A stretch of DNA of 64,000 nucleotides from Pantoea sp. SOD02 (GCF_024707505.1 NZ_CP102605.1:862845-926844), one strand, 5' to 3'; positions 16,819 to 25,769 are shown, counted from the stretch's first letter. Notes: generated by a model not told the origin, from the sequence alone. A program made the numbers and translations.

Positions 16819-16854
16819 TGCACCCGATTGCAAAAAACGTTGCAATCGGGTGCA
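16819..16854. promoter_or_regulatory. Long double palindrome, operator candidate O3
   Basis: Arms TGCACCCGATTGCAA (16819-16833) and TTGCAATCGGGTGCA (16840-16854) are perfect inverted copies around AAAACG. Each arm is itself a TGCA-N6-TGCA half palindrome close to O1, so two operator units face each other. It lies about 140 bases before the regulator start, where autoregulation or dimer-of-dimer looping with O1/O2 is plausible. The rest of the 400-base intergenic region shows no gene I can support. Confidence 0.7.
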
Positions 16855-16995
16855 AAGATCAAACATAATCGCAACATCATAAAAACAGGGTTAATTGTCG
16901 CGCTTTACGCCAAATGCGTGCGCTTAGGTGTTTATTTTCCGTTGGGTTTCACGTTCAATGCTGGGGGTCTCCGCTTTTTCCCCTATGCAGGTGCT

Positions 16996-18009
16996 ATGAG
17001 TAAACCAACCGCAAAATCCCACAAAGCCACCGCCAGCGATGTGGCAAGACTGGCTGGCGTCTCGAAATGGACGGTGTCGCGTGCCTTTACGCCCGGCGCG
17101 TCCATTTCCGAGAAAGCGCGCGAACGCGTCATCGCCATTGCCACCGAGTTAGGTTATCGCCCTAATCTGCTGGCGCGTAGCCTGTCACAGAAGAAGACAC
17201 AGATTATTGGCGTGGTGATCGACGAGCTTAAAAATCCGCACTCGATGCTGATGCTCGACACCGTCACCCGCCAGCTGCAGCAGCGCGGCTACATGGCGCT
17301 GCTGCTGAATATTGGTAGCGGTGAAAACTACCGCGCGGTGCTGTCGCTGGCCGATCAGCTTCAGGTCGATGGCATGCTGTTTCTCGGCACGGTGCTAAGT
17401 GATGAACTGATCGCCGTGGCGCGTGAAATGCACCACATTCCGCTGGTGCAGGTGTGCCGTAACAACGACGAACCCGGCATTGAAGTGGTCAATGTCGACG
17501 GATTGCAGGCGGGCAAACAGCTGGGCGAACTGCTGCTGGCGCAAGGTTATACGCGCATCGGTTACATGATGGGACCGGCCACCAGCAGCCATCACACGCT
17601 GCGTTTAGAGGGTTTGCAACTTGCGCTCAACCAAGCCGGCTTAGCGCTGGAAGTGCTGCTCACCGCCGGTGAATACGCCCGCGAACGCAGCTACGACGTG
17701 TTGACCGACTATCTCAACGCACAAGCGCCCGACCAGCGGGTTGAAGCGCTGTTTTGTGAAAACGATGTGCTGGCACTCGGCGCGCTGGCGGCACTGCGTG
17801 AAGGTGCAGGCAACAAATTTATGGCGGTGGTGGGTTTCGATGACATCGACGAAGCCAGCTTGCCCGGCTGGCAGCTCACCACCTTCAGCCAGCGTATTGA
17901 TTTGATCGTCACTGAAGCCCTGAACCGGCTGATTGATGAACGTGCCACTCCGGGTGGCGTTTGGTCTCAGGGAGAATTGCGTATTCGACGCTCTCACCTG
18001 AAGCCGTGA
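16996..18009 (+). CDS. LacI-family transcriptional regulator
   Basis: 337 residues from the ATG at 16996, chosen because MSKPTAKSHKATASDVARLA places the HTH at the normal place and CAGGTG precedes it; the frame is open upstream to 16780. HTH ATASDVARLAGVSKWTVSRA, hinge region NLLARSLSQKKTQIIGVV, then a periplasmic-binding-protein-like sensor domain (VVGFDDIDEASLPGWQLTT). It is divergent from the dehydrogenase/isomerase pair and just upstream of a second isomerase gene (17-base gap). Three palindromes in the divergent region are its likely operators. The inducer is probably a sugar. Confidence 0.92.
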   Translation: MSKPTAKSHKATASDVARLAGVSKWTVSRAFTPGASISEKARERVIAIATELGYRPNLLARSLSQKKTQIIGVVIDELKNPHSMLMLDTVTRQLQQRGYMALLLNIGSGENYRAVLSLADQLQVDGMLFLGTVLSDELIAVAREMHHIPLVQVCRNNDEPGIEVVNVDGLQAGKQLGELLLAQGYTRIGYMMGPATSSHHTLRLEGLQLALNQAGLALEVLLTAGEYARERSYDVLTDYLNAQAPDQRVEALFCENDVLALGALAALREGAGNKFMAVVGFDDIDEASLPGWQLTTFSQRIDLIVTEALNRLIDERATPGGVWSQGELRIRRSHLKP

Positions 18010-18026
18010 GGTAACAAGGAGGAGAG

Positions 18027-18851
18027 ATGAAGTTGTCGTTGCATGGCGTGTCTGTTTGGTACAGCAATGCCGTCACTCAGTTACGCATCGCCCATGAGAC
18101 AGGCTTTAGTGGGCTGGAAATCCTGCCAGAACATCTGTATCGCTATCTGGAAAACGGTGGCAGCTATGCTGCCTACCGCGAGCTGATGGCGAAATACAGC
18201 GTCGATATTACCTGCATTAATGCGCTGAAACGCATTGGTCGCCATGAACCGCAAGCACGCGCTGAGCTGCTGCGCGAAGCGGAAAAAATCTGCCAGGCCG
18301 CAGTGGAGCTGCGTTGCCCGGTAGTGCAAATCATGGCGCTGACCGAACTCGATCACCTTTCCGCTGCCGAGCGTGATGCCATCCTGCTGGAGAATATCTC
18401 CGCCATCGCCGATATCGGCGCACCGCACGGTATCAAATTCCAGATTGAAGTCGTCGCCTTCACCGCGTTCAATTCGCTGCAACACGCGCTTGATCTGATT
18501 AAACAGAGCGGCAAAGACAACCTCGGCGTGGTGGTGGATTTCTGGCACCTGCATGCTGGCGGCGGCACCACGCCTGCCGAAGTGGCGCGCATGGATAAAG
18601 ATCTGATTTACGGCGTGCATTTCTGCGATGGTCGCGCAGCTAAACCGGGCGAAGCCTGGGATGAGTGGGTACAACGCGACTATGCGCCAGGCGAAGGTGA
18701 TGTCGATATTGCCGCCTGGGTGGCTGCGGTGAAAGCCACCGGCTACGACGGCGTTTGGTCGCCGGAACTGTTAAGTCCGCAAAACTGGGAAGACGATCTG
18801 TGGGATATTTCCCGTCACTGCTATGAAGATATGAATAAATATATTCATTAA
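18027..18851 (+). CDS. Sugar phosphate isomerase/epimerase, second TIM-barrel protein of the locus
   Basis: 274 residues with a strong AAGGAGGAG ribosome site, 17 bases after the LacI gene, so co-transcribed with it. MKLSLHGVSVWYSNAVTQ, EVVAFTAFNS, VVVDFWHLHAGGG, YGVHFCDGRAAKPGEA and VWSPELLSPQNWEDD follow the xylose-isomerase-like barrel with metal ligands Glu, Asp, His and Glu. Similar pairs of epimerases with MocA-type dehydrogenases act in inositol and other polyol breakdown. The exact reaction is unknown. Confidence 0.85.
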   Translation: MKLSLHGVSVWYSNAVTQLRIAHETGFSGLEILPEHLYRYLENGGSYAAYRELMAKYSVDITCINALKRIGRHEPQARAELLREAEKICQAAVELRCPVVQIMALTELDHLSAAERDAILLENISAIADIGAPHGIKFQIEVVAFTAFNSLQHALDLIKQSGKDNLGVVVDFWHLHAGGGTTPAEVARMDKDLIYGVHFCDGRAAKPGEAWDEWVQRDYAPGEGDVDIAAWVAAVKATGYDGVWSPELLSPQNWEDDLWDISRHCYEDMNKYIH

Positions 18852-18888
18852 CATAAAGAGGGCCCGATAAACGGGTTTCTTGCGAATA

Positions 18889-18913
18889 CGGTCACCATAA
18901 ATGGCGACCGTAC
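18889..18913. repeat. Type B intergenic palindrome
   Basis: CGGTCACCAT-AA-ATGGCGACCGTAC, one mismatch in the stem. It lies between the isomerase and the GMC dehydrogenase genes. A small CCCG-ATAAA-CGGG-TTTCTT hairpin at 18863-18880 just before it may end the LacI operon. The rest of this 206-base gap shows nothing else. Confidence 0.7.
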
Positions 18914-19057
18914 ATTTCCTACCTCTAAAAAAATAATAACGAACGCAGATTCGTCGCTAGCGCCTGCGCGCTATTTAGCGCGATGTCATCGCGTCTGAAA
19001 TATCTGAACGTCGTGCTCTGTCAATATTCATTTCTTGAAGATTAAGGGATAAGAAGT

Positions 19058-19786
19058 ATGAACCGAAGAGAAGCGCTCTTTTCGCTCAGTGGAATTGTGG
19101 CATCCCTCGCCGTCGCGCCGCAACTGCGGGCGAAAGAGCTGCACAATGTCCCGCTGGAAACCAAACTCAGCCCCGATCACCTGCCGCAACCCGCATGGCA
19201 AGACGGTTATCAGGTGCTCACTAATCCGCTGGATCGCCAGAATCTGGCCGCCATTTTTGATCGTCTAATTCCCGCCGATGATCTTGGCCCATCCGCCAGT
19301 GAAGCAGGCGCAATCGAGTTCCTCGATAACCAGTTAGCCGGAGATTATGGCTCCGGCGCGGCGCTCTATTTGCAGGCGCCGCTGCATCCGGAAAATGAAG
19401 CGGCGTTGATGGGCAGCCCGCAATTTCTCACGCCACCGAAAGCGCGCTATTTAACCGGCTTAACCGCGCTGGAAAAGTGGGCGCAGCAACAGCATCAGGC
19501 TTCATTGCATACCTTATCAGCTGAACAGATCGATATATTCCTGACGGCAATGGAAGACGGCAAGATCGATTTAGGAAAAGACGTGAATAGCCAGGCGCTG
19601 TTTGAATTAATGCTACAAAACGCGCGCGAAAGCTATTTAGCGGATCCGATTTATGGCGGAAATAAAAATATGGTGGGCTGGAAAATGATCGGTTTTCCTG
19701 GCGCACGCTATGACTATCGCCCTTATATCGAACGCCGCAACGAAAATCTGGCGCTTATTCCCGTCAGTCTGATTCCTAACGATTAA
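19058..19786 (+). CDS. Gluconate 2-dehydrogenase subunit 3 family protein (gamma subunit of a GMC dehydrogenase)
   Basis: 242 residues. The N terminus MNRREALFSLSGIVASLAVA is a twin-arginine-type signal (RR followed by a hydrophobic stretch and an Ala cleavage site), as in the small subunits of gluconate, 2-ketogluconate and sorbitol dehydrogenases that carry the folded flavoprotein through the Tat system. It is the first gene of a three-gene unit, 18 bases before the flavoprotein and followed by the triheme cytochrome. The family follows from this context and the length. Confidence 0.88.
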   Translation: MNRREALFSLSGIVASLAVAPQLRAKELHNVPLETKLSPDHLPQPAWQDGYQVLTNPLDRQNLAAIFDRLIPADDLGPSASEAGAIEFLDNQLAGDYGSGAALYLQAPLHPENEAALMGSPQFLTPPKARYLTGLTALEKWAQQQHQASLHTLSAEQIDIFLTAMEDGKIDLGKDVNSQALFELMLQNARESYLADPIYGGNKNMVGWKMIGFPGARYDYRPYIERRNENLALIPVSLIPND

Positions 19787-19804
19787 ATAGCCGGAGCTGA
19801 GTCA

Positions 19805-21574
19805 ATGTCATTAGTAAGAAATAAAGCTGATGTGGTCATCGTCGGCTTAGGTTGGGCCGGTTCGGTGATGGCGGAAGAGTTAACCCGCGCGGGACTTAAC
19901 GTGGTCGCCATCGAACGCGGTGCCTGGCGCGATACCTCGACCGATTTCCCGGTCGCCATTGATGCCGATGAACTGCGTTTCCACACGCGCCGCAAAATCC
20001 TGCAACCGATGAGCGTTGAAACCACCACCTTCCGCAACCGCAGCGATCAGCTGGCGGCGCCGGTGCGTAACTGGTCGGCGTTTCAGTTTGGCTGGAACGT
20101 GGGCGGTGCCGGCACGCACTGGGCGGGCATGTCATGGCGCTTTACGCCGTGGGATTTTGAAGTGGCGAAGCAAACCCGTGAACGCTACGGCGCGAAGAAG
20201 ATGCAGGGTTTGCAACTGCAGGATTGGGGCGTGACCTACGACGAAATGGCGCCGTTCTACGATCGCTTCGAGCGTATTGCGGGCACTTCCGGTATCGCGG
20301 GCAATCTCAACGGCCAGCCGCAAAAAGGCGGAAATATCTTCGAAGGCCCGCGTTCGCGCGACTATCCTACTCCGCCGCTGAAAGATACGCATTGGATGAG
20401 CAAGTACCGCAAAACCACCGAGAGCATGGGATATCATCCGTTCACGGTGCCTGCCGGTAACTTGTCGCAAGCCTATGTGAATCCGCTCGGCGTCAGCATG
20501 GGTCCGTGTACGTATTGCGGCTTCTGCGACTTCCACGGCTGCGGCAACTTCTCCAAATCATCGCCGCAAGCCTGCATTCTGCCGGTGCTAATGCGCCGTC
20601 CAAACTTCACGCTGCTGACCGAAACTGAAGTGCTGCACGCCGTGAAGCATGACGACGGTAAAACAGTAAAAGGCGTGAAATTCATTACCCAGGATGGCGT
20701 GGAAGGCTTCCAACCGGCGGATATCGTCTGCATCACCGCTTATCAGATGGATAACGTGCGCCTGATGCTGCTCTCCGGCGTGGGCGAGCAATACAATCCG
20801 CTGACCGGTCGCGGCACCATTGGCCGTAACTACAACTACCAAACCTGCTCCAGCGTCACCGGCTTTTTCGATAACGAATACATGAACCCGTTCATCGGCG
20901 GCGGCGCATTGGCGGTGCAGATTGATGACTTCAACGGCGATAACTTCGACCACAGCGATCTCGATTTCATCGGCGGCGCGGGCATTATGGGCTTCTCCAC
21001 CAACGGCCGTCCGATTCAGAACATGAACGGCCTGCGTCCGGGCACCAAACGCTGGGGCAGCGAGTGGAAAGCGGGCTACAAGCGCGATTACCAAACCGCC
21101 GGCACCATCTTTTGCCAGGGCACGTCGATGCCGATGCGCGAAGCCTATCTCGATCTCGATCCCAACTACAAAGACCGTCACGGCCAGCCGCTGATCCGCA
21201 CCACGTTCGACTGGAACCAGAACGATGTGCGCATGGCGAAGTACGTCACCGATCGCGCCATCAACATCATGAAAGAGACCGGCGGCCAGCATATCGTGGT
21301 GGATAACCAGGCGGAGAAAAGCTGGAATCCCTACCAGCAGCACAGCTCGCACACCATTGGTGGCGCGGTGATGGGCGCCGATCCCAGCACCTCGGCGCTT
21401 AATCCGTATCTGCAAAGCTGGGATGCGCACAACCTGTTTGTGGTCGGCGCATCCGCCTTCCCGAACAACGGAGGTTATAACCCCACCATCACCATTGGTG
21501 CGCTGGCGGTGCGCGCCGCGCAGGCGATCCACCAGAAGTACATCAATAATCCGGCACCGCTGGTGGGGGCGTAA
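19805..21574 (+). CDS. GMC-family FAD dehydrogenase, large subunit (gluconate/2-ketogluconate/polyol dehydrogenase type)
   Basis: 589 residues. FAD-binding fold ADVVIVGLGWAGSVMAEELT, with the acidic VVAIERG. GMC features are NVGGAGTHWAGMSWRF and the C-terminal catalytic His region HSSHTIGGAVMGADPSTSA with FVVGASAFPNNGGYNPTITI. CTYCGFCDFHGCG near residue 240 is a Cys-rich motif seen in this subfamily and thought to hold an Fe-S cluster. It has no signal of its own, consistent with hitch-hiking on the Tat signal of the gamma subunit. It oxidises a sugar acid or polyol in the periplasm and passes electrons to the cytochrome. The exact substrate is not decidable. Confidence 0.93.
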   Translation: MSLVRNKADVVIVGLGWAGSVMAEELTRAGLNVVAIERGAWRDTSTDFPVAIDADELRFHTRRKILQPMSVETTTFRNRSDQLAAPVRNWSAFQFGWNVGGAGTHWAGMSWRFTPWDFEVAKQTRERYGAKKMQGLQLQDWGVTYDEMAPFYDRFERIAGTSGIAGNLNGQPQKGGNIFEGPRSRDYPTPPLKDTHWMSKYRKTTESMGYHPFTVPAGNLSQAYVNPLGVSMGPCTYCGFCDFHGCGNFSKSSPQACILPVLMRRPNFTLLTETEVLHAVKHDDGKTVKGVKFITQDGVEGFQPADIVCITAYQMDNVRLMLLSGVGEQYNPLTGRGTIGRNYNYQTCSSVTGFFDNEYMNPFIGGGALAVQIDDFNGDNFDHSDLDFIGGAGIMGFSTNGRPIQNMNGLRPGTKRWGSEWKAGYKRDYQTAGTIFCQGTSMPMREAYLDLDPNYKDRHGQPLIRTTFDWNQNDVRMAKYVTDRAINIMKETGGQHIVVDNQAEKSWNPYQQHSSHTIGGAVMGADPSTSALNPYLQSWDAHNLFVVGASAFPNNGGYNPTITIGALAVRAAQAIHQKYINNPAPLVGA

Positions 21575-21576
21575 TC

Positions 21577-22890
21577 ATGGCGAAAGCAAAGAAAATTACC
21601 TACACGCTCGCCGCGCTGGCGGTAATTGCGGGCATCGCGGCGTCGGGCCGTTTGTGGGTGGTGTTAGACAGCGCGCGCTCCAACGTTGCCGACAACAAGG
21701 TGCAGCTGGCCGATTTCCACAGTAACGATGATGCCGCCATCAAACGCGGTGAGTACGTGATGCGCCTTGCCGACTGCGCCGCCTGTCACAATGCGGACTT
21801 CTCCGGCGGCTACAAAATCGATACGCCCTTTGGCACGCTGCAGACCTCGAACATTTCACCGGATCGTGAAACTGGGATCGGCAACATGACCGAGCGCGAT
21901 TTCTTCAACGCGGTGCGTCAGGGACGCGGCGAACACGGCTTCCTCTATCCAGCGATGCCGTACACCGCTTACACCCAAATGAGCGATGGCGATATGCACG
22001 ATCTTTGGGCCTACTTCTCGGCGCAAAAACCGGTGCACAACGCCATCGATGAGAATGCGGGCATGAATTTCCCGTATAACATTCGTCTGGCGATGGCGGG
22101 CTGGAACCTGTTGTTCTTCGATAACAACGCGTTCAAGCCACAAACTGCGCAGAATGACGAGTGGAATCGCGGCAAATACATCGTTGATGGTCCGGCGCAC
22201 TGTAGCGTTTGTCACACCGCGCGCAACGCGCTGGGCGGCGAAATCAGCAGCCAGTACCTGCAAGGCGGCAATCTGGGAAGCTGGTACGCGCCGGATATCA
22301 CGCCAAATCCTCACGCTGGCATTGGCAAGTGGAACGATGAGCAGATTGCTGATTACCTGAAAACCGGCTCTAACGGCGAAAGTGTGGCGGCAGGTCCAAT
22401 GGCGGAAGCGGTTGAGCACTCCACACAATACTTCAACGATCGCGATTTGCACTCTATCGCCACTTATCTGCGCAGCTTACCGGCCTCTTCCACGCCGAAA
22501 TCCGCCGGGTTTGTGATGGATAAAACCCGTCACGATCAGGCGGCACTGCGCTATGAGGTGGATTGTTCCGCGTGTCACGGGTTGTCGGGCGAAGGTATCA
22601 CCGGCATGGTGCCCGCCTTTGCCGGCAATGGCGCGATGCAGAACGATCCCACCAACATGATTCACGCGCTGCTGGACGGTGCCCGCGCACCGCACACCGA
22701 AGGCCGCCCCACCTCCGCAGGCATGCCGGCATTCTCCTGGAAGCTCAACGATCAGGAGATGGCGGATGTGCTGAACTACGTGAGGAATTCGTGGGGAAAT
22801 CAGGCTGCGGAAGTGAAGGCCAGCCAGGTCGCGGATCTGCGCAAAACCACCGGCGCAGGCGATAAGCTTAAAGTCCCGGCAATGAAATAG
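21577..22890 (+). CDS. Triheme cytochrome c subunit of the GMC dehydrogenase
   Basis: 437 residues. An N-terminal signal/anchor (KKITYTLAALAVIAGIAASG) is followed by three CxxCH heme-binding sites: CAACH at 67-71, CSVCH at 209-213 and CSACH at 330-334. This is the standard layout of the membrane cytochrome subunit that takes electrons from gluconate-type flavoproteins to ubiquinone. It starts 2 bases after the flavoprotein stop. Confidence 0.95.
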   Translation: MAKAKKITYTLAALAVIAGIAASGRLWVVLDSARSNVADNKVQLADFHSNDDAAIKRGEYVMRLADCAACHNADFSGGYKIDTPFGTLQTSNISPDRETGIGNMTERDFFNAVRQGRGEHGFLYPAMPYTAYTQMSDGDMHDLWAYFSAQKPVHNAIDENAGMNFPYNIRLAMAGWNLLFFDNNAFKPQTAQNDEWNRGKYIVDGPAHCSVCHTARNALGGEISSQYLQGGNLGSWYAPDITPNPHAGIGKWNDEQIADYLKTGSNGESVAAGPMAEAVEHSTQYFNDRDLHSIATYLRSLPASSTPKSAGFVMDKTRHDQAALRYEVDCSACHGLSGEGITGMVPAFAGNGAMQNDPTNMIHALLDGARAPHTEGRPTSAGMPAFSWKLNDQEMADVLNYVRNSWGNQAAEVKASQVADLRKTTGAGDKLKVPAMK

Positions 22891-22900
22891 CGTTTGTTCC

Positions 22901-22926
22901 CCGTAGGGTCGCCATTCATGGCGACC
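22901..22926. repeat. Type B intergenic palindrome with CTACG tail
   Basis: CCGTAGGGTCGCCATTCATG followed by GCGACC: a perfect 9-bp-arm type B palindrome with the tail on its left, in the 56-base gap between the convergent cytochrome and UPF0303 genes. Confidence 0.85.
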
Positions 22927-22946
22927 ATTTTTATCGATAACCTGTA

Positions 22947-23411
22947 TCAACGCAGCAGCTGGGCAATCCCCCACAGCGCTAACGCATGATCGTCTTCGGA
23001 GGGTAAACCGCTGATGGTGACTGCACCGATAATCGCGCCCTGAGCAGTAAGCAGCGGGAAGGAGCCACCGTGATCGGTGTAATCTTCCTGGCGAGTGTAA
23101 CCCTGCTGCGCCATCAGCTCGCCCTTCTGCTCGTTAAAAAGTCCCACATACATAGATGAATGACCGGTCAGCAGCACGGTATTGCGCTTGCGACGCATCC
23201 ATTCCAGGTTTTCTGGGGCGGATCCTGGCAACGCAGCCAAAAACAGCACCTGTCCAAATGCATAGACTTCGATAGCCACAGGCGCATTGTCTTCACGGGC
23301 ACGCTGCTGGATGCTTTGGCCGATTTGCCACGCTAAATCGAAATCAAACTGCGGTAAACGATGCTCAGCTTCCTGCTGCAACAGGATTTCAAGGGACGGC
23401 AGCGATGACAT
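22947..23411 (-). CDS. UPF0303 / DUF336-like (HbpS/GlcG fold) protein
   Basis: 154 residues, no signal peptide. The N-terminal helix region (LEILLQQEAEHRLPQFDFDL), VEVYAFGQVLFLAALPGSAP and the C-terminal GSFPLLTAQGAIIGAVTISGLPSEDDHAL follow the UPF0303/DUF336 family. Members are cytoplasmic; some GlcG/HbpS relatives bind heme or cobalamin, but a function for this one is unproven. Note the secreted relative at 32866-33336. Confidence 0.8.
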   Translation of the reverse strand: MSSLPSLEILLQQEAEHRLPQFDFDLAWQIGQSIQQRAREDNAPVAIEVYAFGQVLFLAALPGSAPENLEWMRRKRNTVLLTGHSSMYVGLFNEQKGELMAQQGYTRQEDYTDHGGSFPLLTAQGAIIGAVTISGLPSEDDHALALWGIAQLLR

Positions 23412-23493
23412 GATAGGAACCTCTCAATTTGAAATAAATTTTCCATATTTTATAACATGGAAGATATTTTTCGCACGTGATGAGCTTCTCAGT

Positions 23494-23844
23494 TCAGATT
23501 TCGCTAACCGGAATCGCACCGTAATGCACCGCGAGCCACACCGTTGGGCCGCTGCTGTCCGTCCAGTTGACGCGATGGCGGCAGCCTGCGGGAATGTTCA
23601 CAAAATCGCCAACCTGCAAGTGACGCTCCTGCGCTTCCCCTTCCAGTTGCAATCCTGCCGATCCTTGTAAAACCATCACCCATTCACCTTGCGTCTGGCA
23701 GTACCAGAATTCCGGCGGACTGGCTTGCCCGGTGGAAACGATGCGTTCGATATGCAGATTGGGCTGCGTTAGCAGCGCTTCGAACGTCTCTGCGCTGCCG
23801 TTCTGTGCGGCGGCGGGAAAATCGCGAAACAGGTTGGTTATCAT
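23494..23844 (-). CDS. Cupin-domain protein
   Basis: 116 residues from the ATG at 23842-23844; the frame runs on upstream to 23946, but MITNLFRDFPAAAQNGSAE is a typical start for this small cupin group. Cupin motifs are PPEFWYCQTQGEWVMVLQG (normally G...HxH...E; here His is replaced by Tyr/Cys around EFW) and the second motif GDFVNIPAGCRHRVNW. A metal-binding jelly roll of unknown substrate. It is transcribed alone, away from glutaminase. Confidence 0.75.
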   Translation of the reverse strand: MITNLFRDFPAAAQNGSAETFEALLTQPNLHIERIVSTGQASPPEFWYCQTQGEWVMVLQGSAGLQLEGEAQERHLQVGDFVNIPAGCRHRVNWTDSSGPTVWLAVHYGAIPVSEI

Positions 23845-23998
23845 CGCGCGGGCTCGACATTTGATGAAATCAGCTCGCACTGTAACGCAGGCTTCACCCA
23901 GAAGGCTCACAGAATTTCGCGCCGCCGATTGACGCGCTGCACGCAAATCACCATCATCCTGGCCACGAATGTCCAGACTTGTCAGAGACGTGCGGGTA

Positions 23999-24067
23999 GG
24001 TCGCCATGAATGGCGCCCCTACGAATGCCCGGCGTCAATTTTCGTAGGGTGCGCATTCATGCGCACC
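23999..24067. repeat. Two intergenic palindromes, type B then type A, before glsA
   Basis: Type B GGTCGCCATGAATGGCGCCC with CTACG tail at 23999-24023, and type A CGTAGGGTGCGCATTCATGC plus GCACC at 24043-24067. Their tails face each other, giving an overall inverted arrangement. The second ends only 4 bases before the glutaminase ribosome site, so it lies in the glsA leader. Confidence 0.85.
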
Positions 24068-24082
24068 AGCAGGAGCGTGAAG

Positions 24083-25006
24083 GTGTCGGAACTCAGTAAT
24101 GCATTGCTAGAAGAGATTGTCAGCGAAGTTCGCCCGCTCACCCAACAGGGAAAAGTGGCGGATTATATTCCGGCGCTGGCCGACGTGGATGCCGATCAGC
24201 TCGGTATCGCCATTTGCACGCCTGACGGACGCTGTTTTCAGGCGGGCGATGCCGCAACGCGCTTCTCCATTCAGTCGATCTCCAAAGTGCTGTCGCTCAG
24301 CGTGGCGCTCACCTTGTATGAGGACGGCGAAATCTGGCAACGCGTCGGCAAAGAGCCGTCCGGCCAGGCGTTCAATTCGCTGGTGCAACTGGAGCTGGAA
24401 CAAGGAAAACCGCGCAATCCGTTTATCAATGCCGGTGCGCTGGTGATGTGCGATCTGCTGGAAAGCCGCCTGACAGCACCGCGTCAGCGCATGCTGGAAA
24501 TTGTGCGTCGTCTGGCGCAGCAAAATGACATCAACTATGACCGCGTCGTCGCGCGCTCTGAATACGAACATTCGGCACGCAATGCCGCCATTGCCTGGCT
24601 GATGAAATCCTTTGGCAACTTTCATAACGATGTCAGCAAAGTGATGGAAACCTATTTTCACTACTGCTCGTTAGCGATGAGCTGTGAAGAACTGGCGCGC
24701 ACCTTCCTCTATCTCGCCAATCAGGGCCGCACACAGGATGATGAATCAGCGGTGATCTCGCCGCGCCAGGCACGTCAGGTGAACGCCTTGATGATGACCA
24801 GCGGCATGTACGATGGTGCCGGAGAATTCGCCTGGCGCGTGGGTATGCCGGCGAAGTCGGGCGTCGGCGGCGGCATTGTCGCGGTGATCCCCGGCGACAT
24901 GAGTATCGCAGTCTGGTCGCCCGCGCTGGATCATTCGGGTAACTCCTTAGCAGGTACCGCGCTACTGGAGAAACTCACCGAGCGGCTGGGAAGATCGATT
25001 TTTTGA
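24083..25006 (+). CDS. glsA: Glutaminase
   Basis: 307 residues from the GTG at 24083-24085, chosen for its AGGAG at 24071-24075 and for matching the start of E. coli YneH/GlsB-type proteins (VSELSNALLEEIVSEVRPL). The frame stays open upstream to 23969 only because it crosses the palindromic repeats. Serine-hydrolase-like signature FSIQSISKVLSLSVAL with the nucleophilic Ser-x-x-Lys, and INAGALV, SEYEHSARNAA and KSGVGGGIVAVIPG are all conserved. It hydrolyses glutamine to glutamate and ammonia. In E. coli a paralogue lies next to sad (yneI), which here is encoded at 62143-63519. Confidence 0.95.
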   Translation: MSELSNALLEEIVSEVRPLTQQGKVADYIPALADVDADQLGIAICTPDGRCFQAGDAATRFSIQSISKVLSLSVALTLYEDGEIWQRVGKEPSGQAFNSLVQLELEQGKPRNPFINAGALVMCDLLESRLTAPRQRMLEIVRRLAQQNDINYDRVVARSEYEHSARNAAIAWLMKSFGNFHNDVSKVMETYFHYCSLAMSCEELARTFLYLANQGRTQDDESAVISPRQARQVNALMMTSGMYDGAGEFAWRVGMPAKSGVGGGIVAVIPGDMSIAVWSPALDHSGNSLAGTALLEKLTERLGRSIF

Positions 25007-25065
25007 GGCGTCTTCAATTACCGCACAAGCCGTAGCGGCGGGATTGAACGCGCACTTAGTATCCA

Positions 25066-25121
25066 GGTGCGCATGAATGCGCACCCTACGGGGTTTTGTA
25101 GGGTCGCCATTCATGGCGACC
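25066..25121. repeat. Two intergenic palindromes, type A then type B
   Basis: Type A GGTGCGCATGAATGCGCACC with CTACGG tail at 25066-25091, and type B GTAGGGTCGCCATTCATGGC plus GACC at 25098-25121, tails facing each other around GGTTTT. This is the cleanest copy of the composite element. The rest of the 346-base gap before the DUF2946 gene is A+T rich (25170-25330) and probably holds that gene's promoter; I see no gene in it. Confidence 0.88.
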
Positions 25122-25352
25122 GACCCACGTTAACGTGCATCACATAATAAGCGCGCCCATTCACTCCAACATCTGGCCCTAATGTTTCCACTCTGTTTTT
25201 AACAGGTTGCATTAACGTTAACAGCCGCATCTCTTTAAGTGATAATTTTCAAAAGGTGCGAATTTTTCCTTAAATAACCTTAGTTTTTTTAACCCGCCAA
25301 CGGCATTCGCGTTACACTTCCGCCTCATTTACGGAATCATCCACTAGCAACC

Positions 25353-25769
25353 ATGACGTTTACACATCACTTCCGCCAACGTTTAACTGCCTGCGTCGCC
25401 ATTGTGGCGGTGCTGCTGCTGTTCGTCGCGCCGATTGTGTCGAAAACCTTGATGGAGCGTCAAAGCCAGCTGCTGGCGATGCCGCAGCACAGCATGATGG
25501 ATAGCTCAATGAGCCATCATGAAATGATGATGGCGGATATGTCGATGCCCGGCATGAGCCATCACATGATGGACGACGGCGAGTTTGCCTGCGGCTATTG
25601 TGATCTGCTGGTGCATGTCCCGCTCTTGATGTGGGTGTTTATTCCGTTCATCTGGCTGATCATGGTGATCTCGCGCGCCCCGCCGCTGCCCCGCGTGGTT
25701 GCGCCGATTGTGCGTCGCTTTAGCAGCATTCATCGTCCGCGCGCCCCGCCTGCACCGCTTTCCTGCTGA
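25353..25769 (+). CDS. DUF2946-type membrane protein, His/Met-rich (putative copper-related)
   Basis: 138 residues. A first membrane segment (LTACVAIVAVLLLFVAPIV) is followed by a Met/His-rich loop with repeats such as MSHHEMMM, MSMPGMSHHMM and a CGYC motif, then a second membrane segment (LLMWVFIPFIWLIMVIS). Such loops bind Cu(I)/Cu(II), and DUF2946 proteins commonly sit next to PepSY or TonB-dependent copper genes (family knowledge). It is followed after 72 bases by the PepSY gene, which has its own Met/His/Asp loop, so the two probably work together on copper at the inner membrane or periplasm. Confidence 0.75.
   Translation: MTFTHHFRQRLTACVAIVAVLLLFVAPIVSKTLMERQSQLLAMPQHSMMDSSMSHHEMMMADMSMPGMSHHMMDDGEFACGYCDLLVHVPLLMWVFIPFIWLIMVISRAPPLPRVVAPIVRRFSSIHRPRAPPAPLSC

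Noticed and set aside
20588..21532. A 314-codon minus-strand frame inside the GMC dehydrogenase gene
   Set aside because: Antisense shadow; His/Val/Arg-biased composition and no domain.
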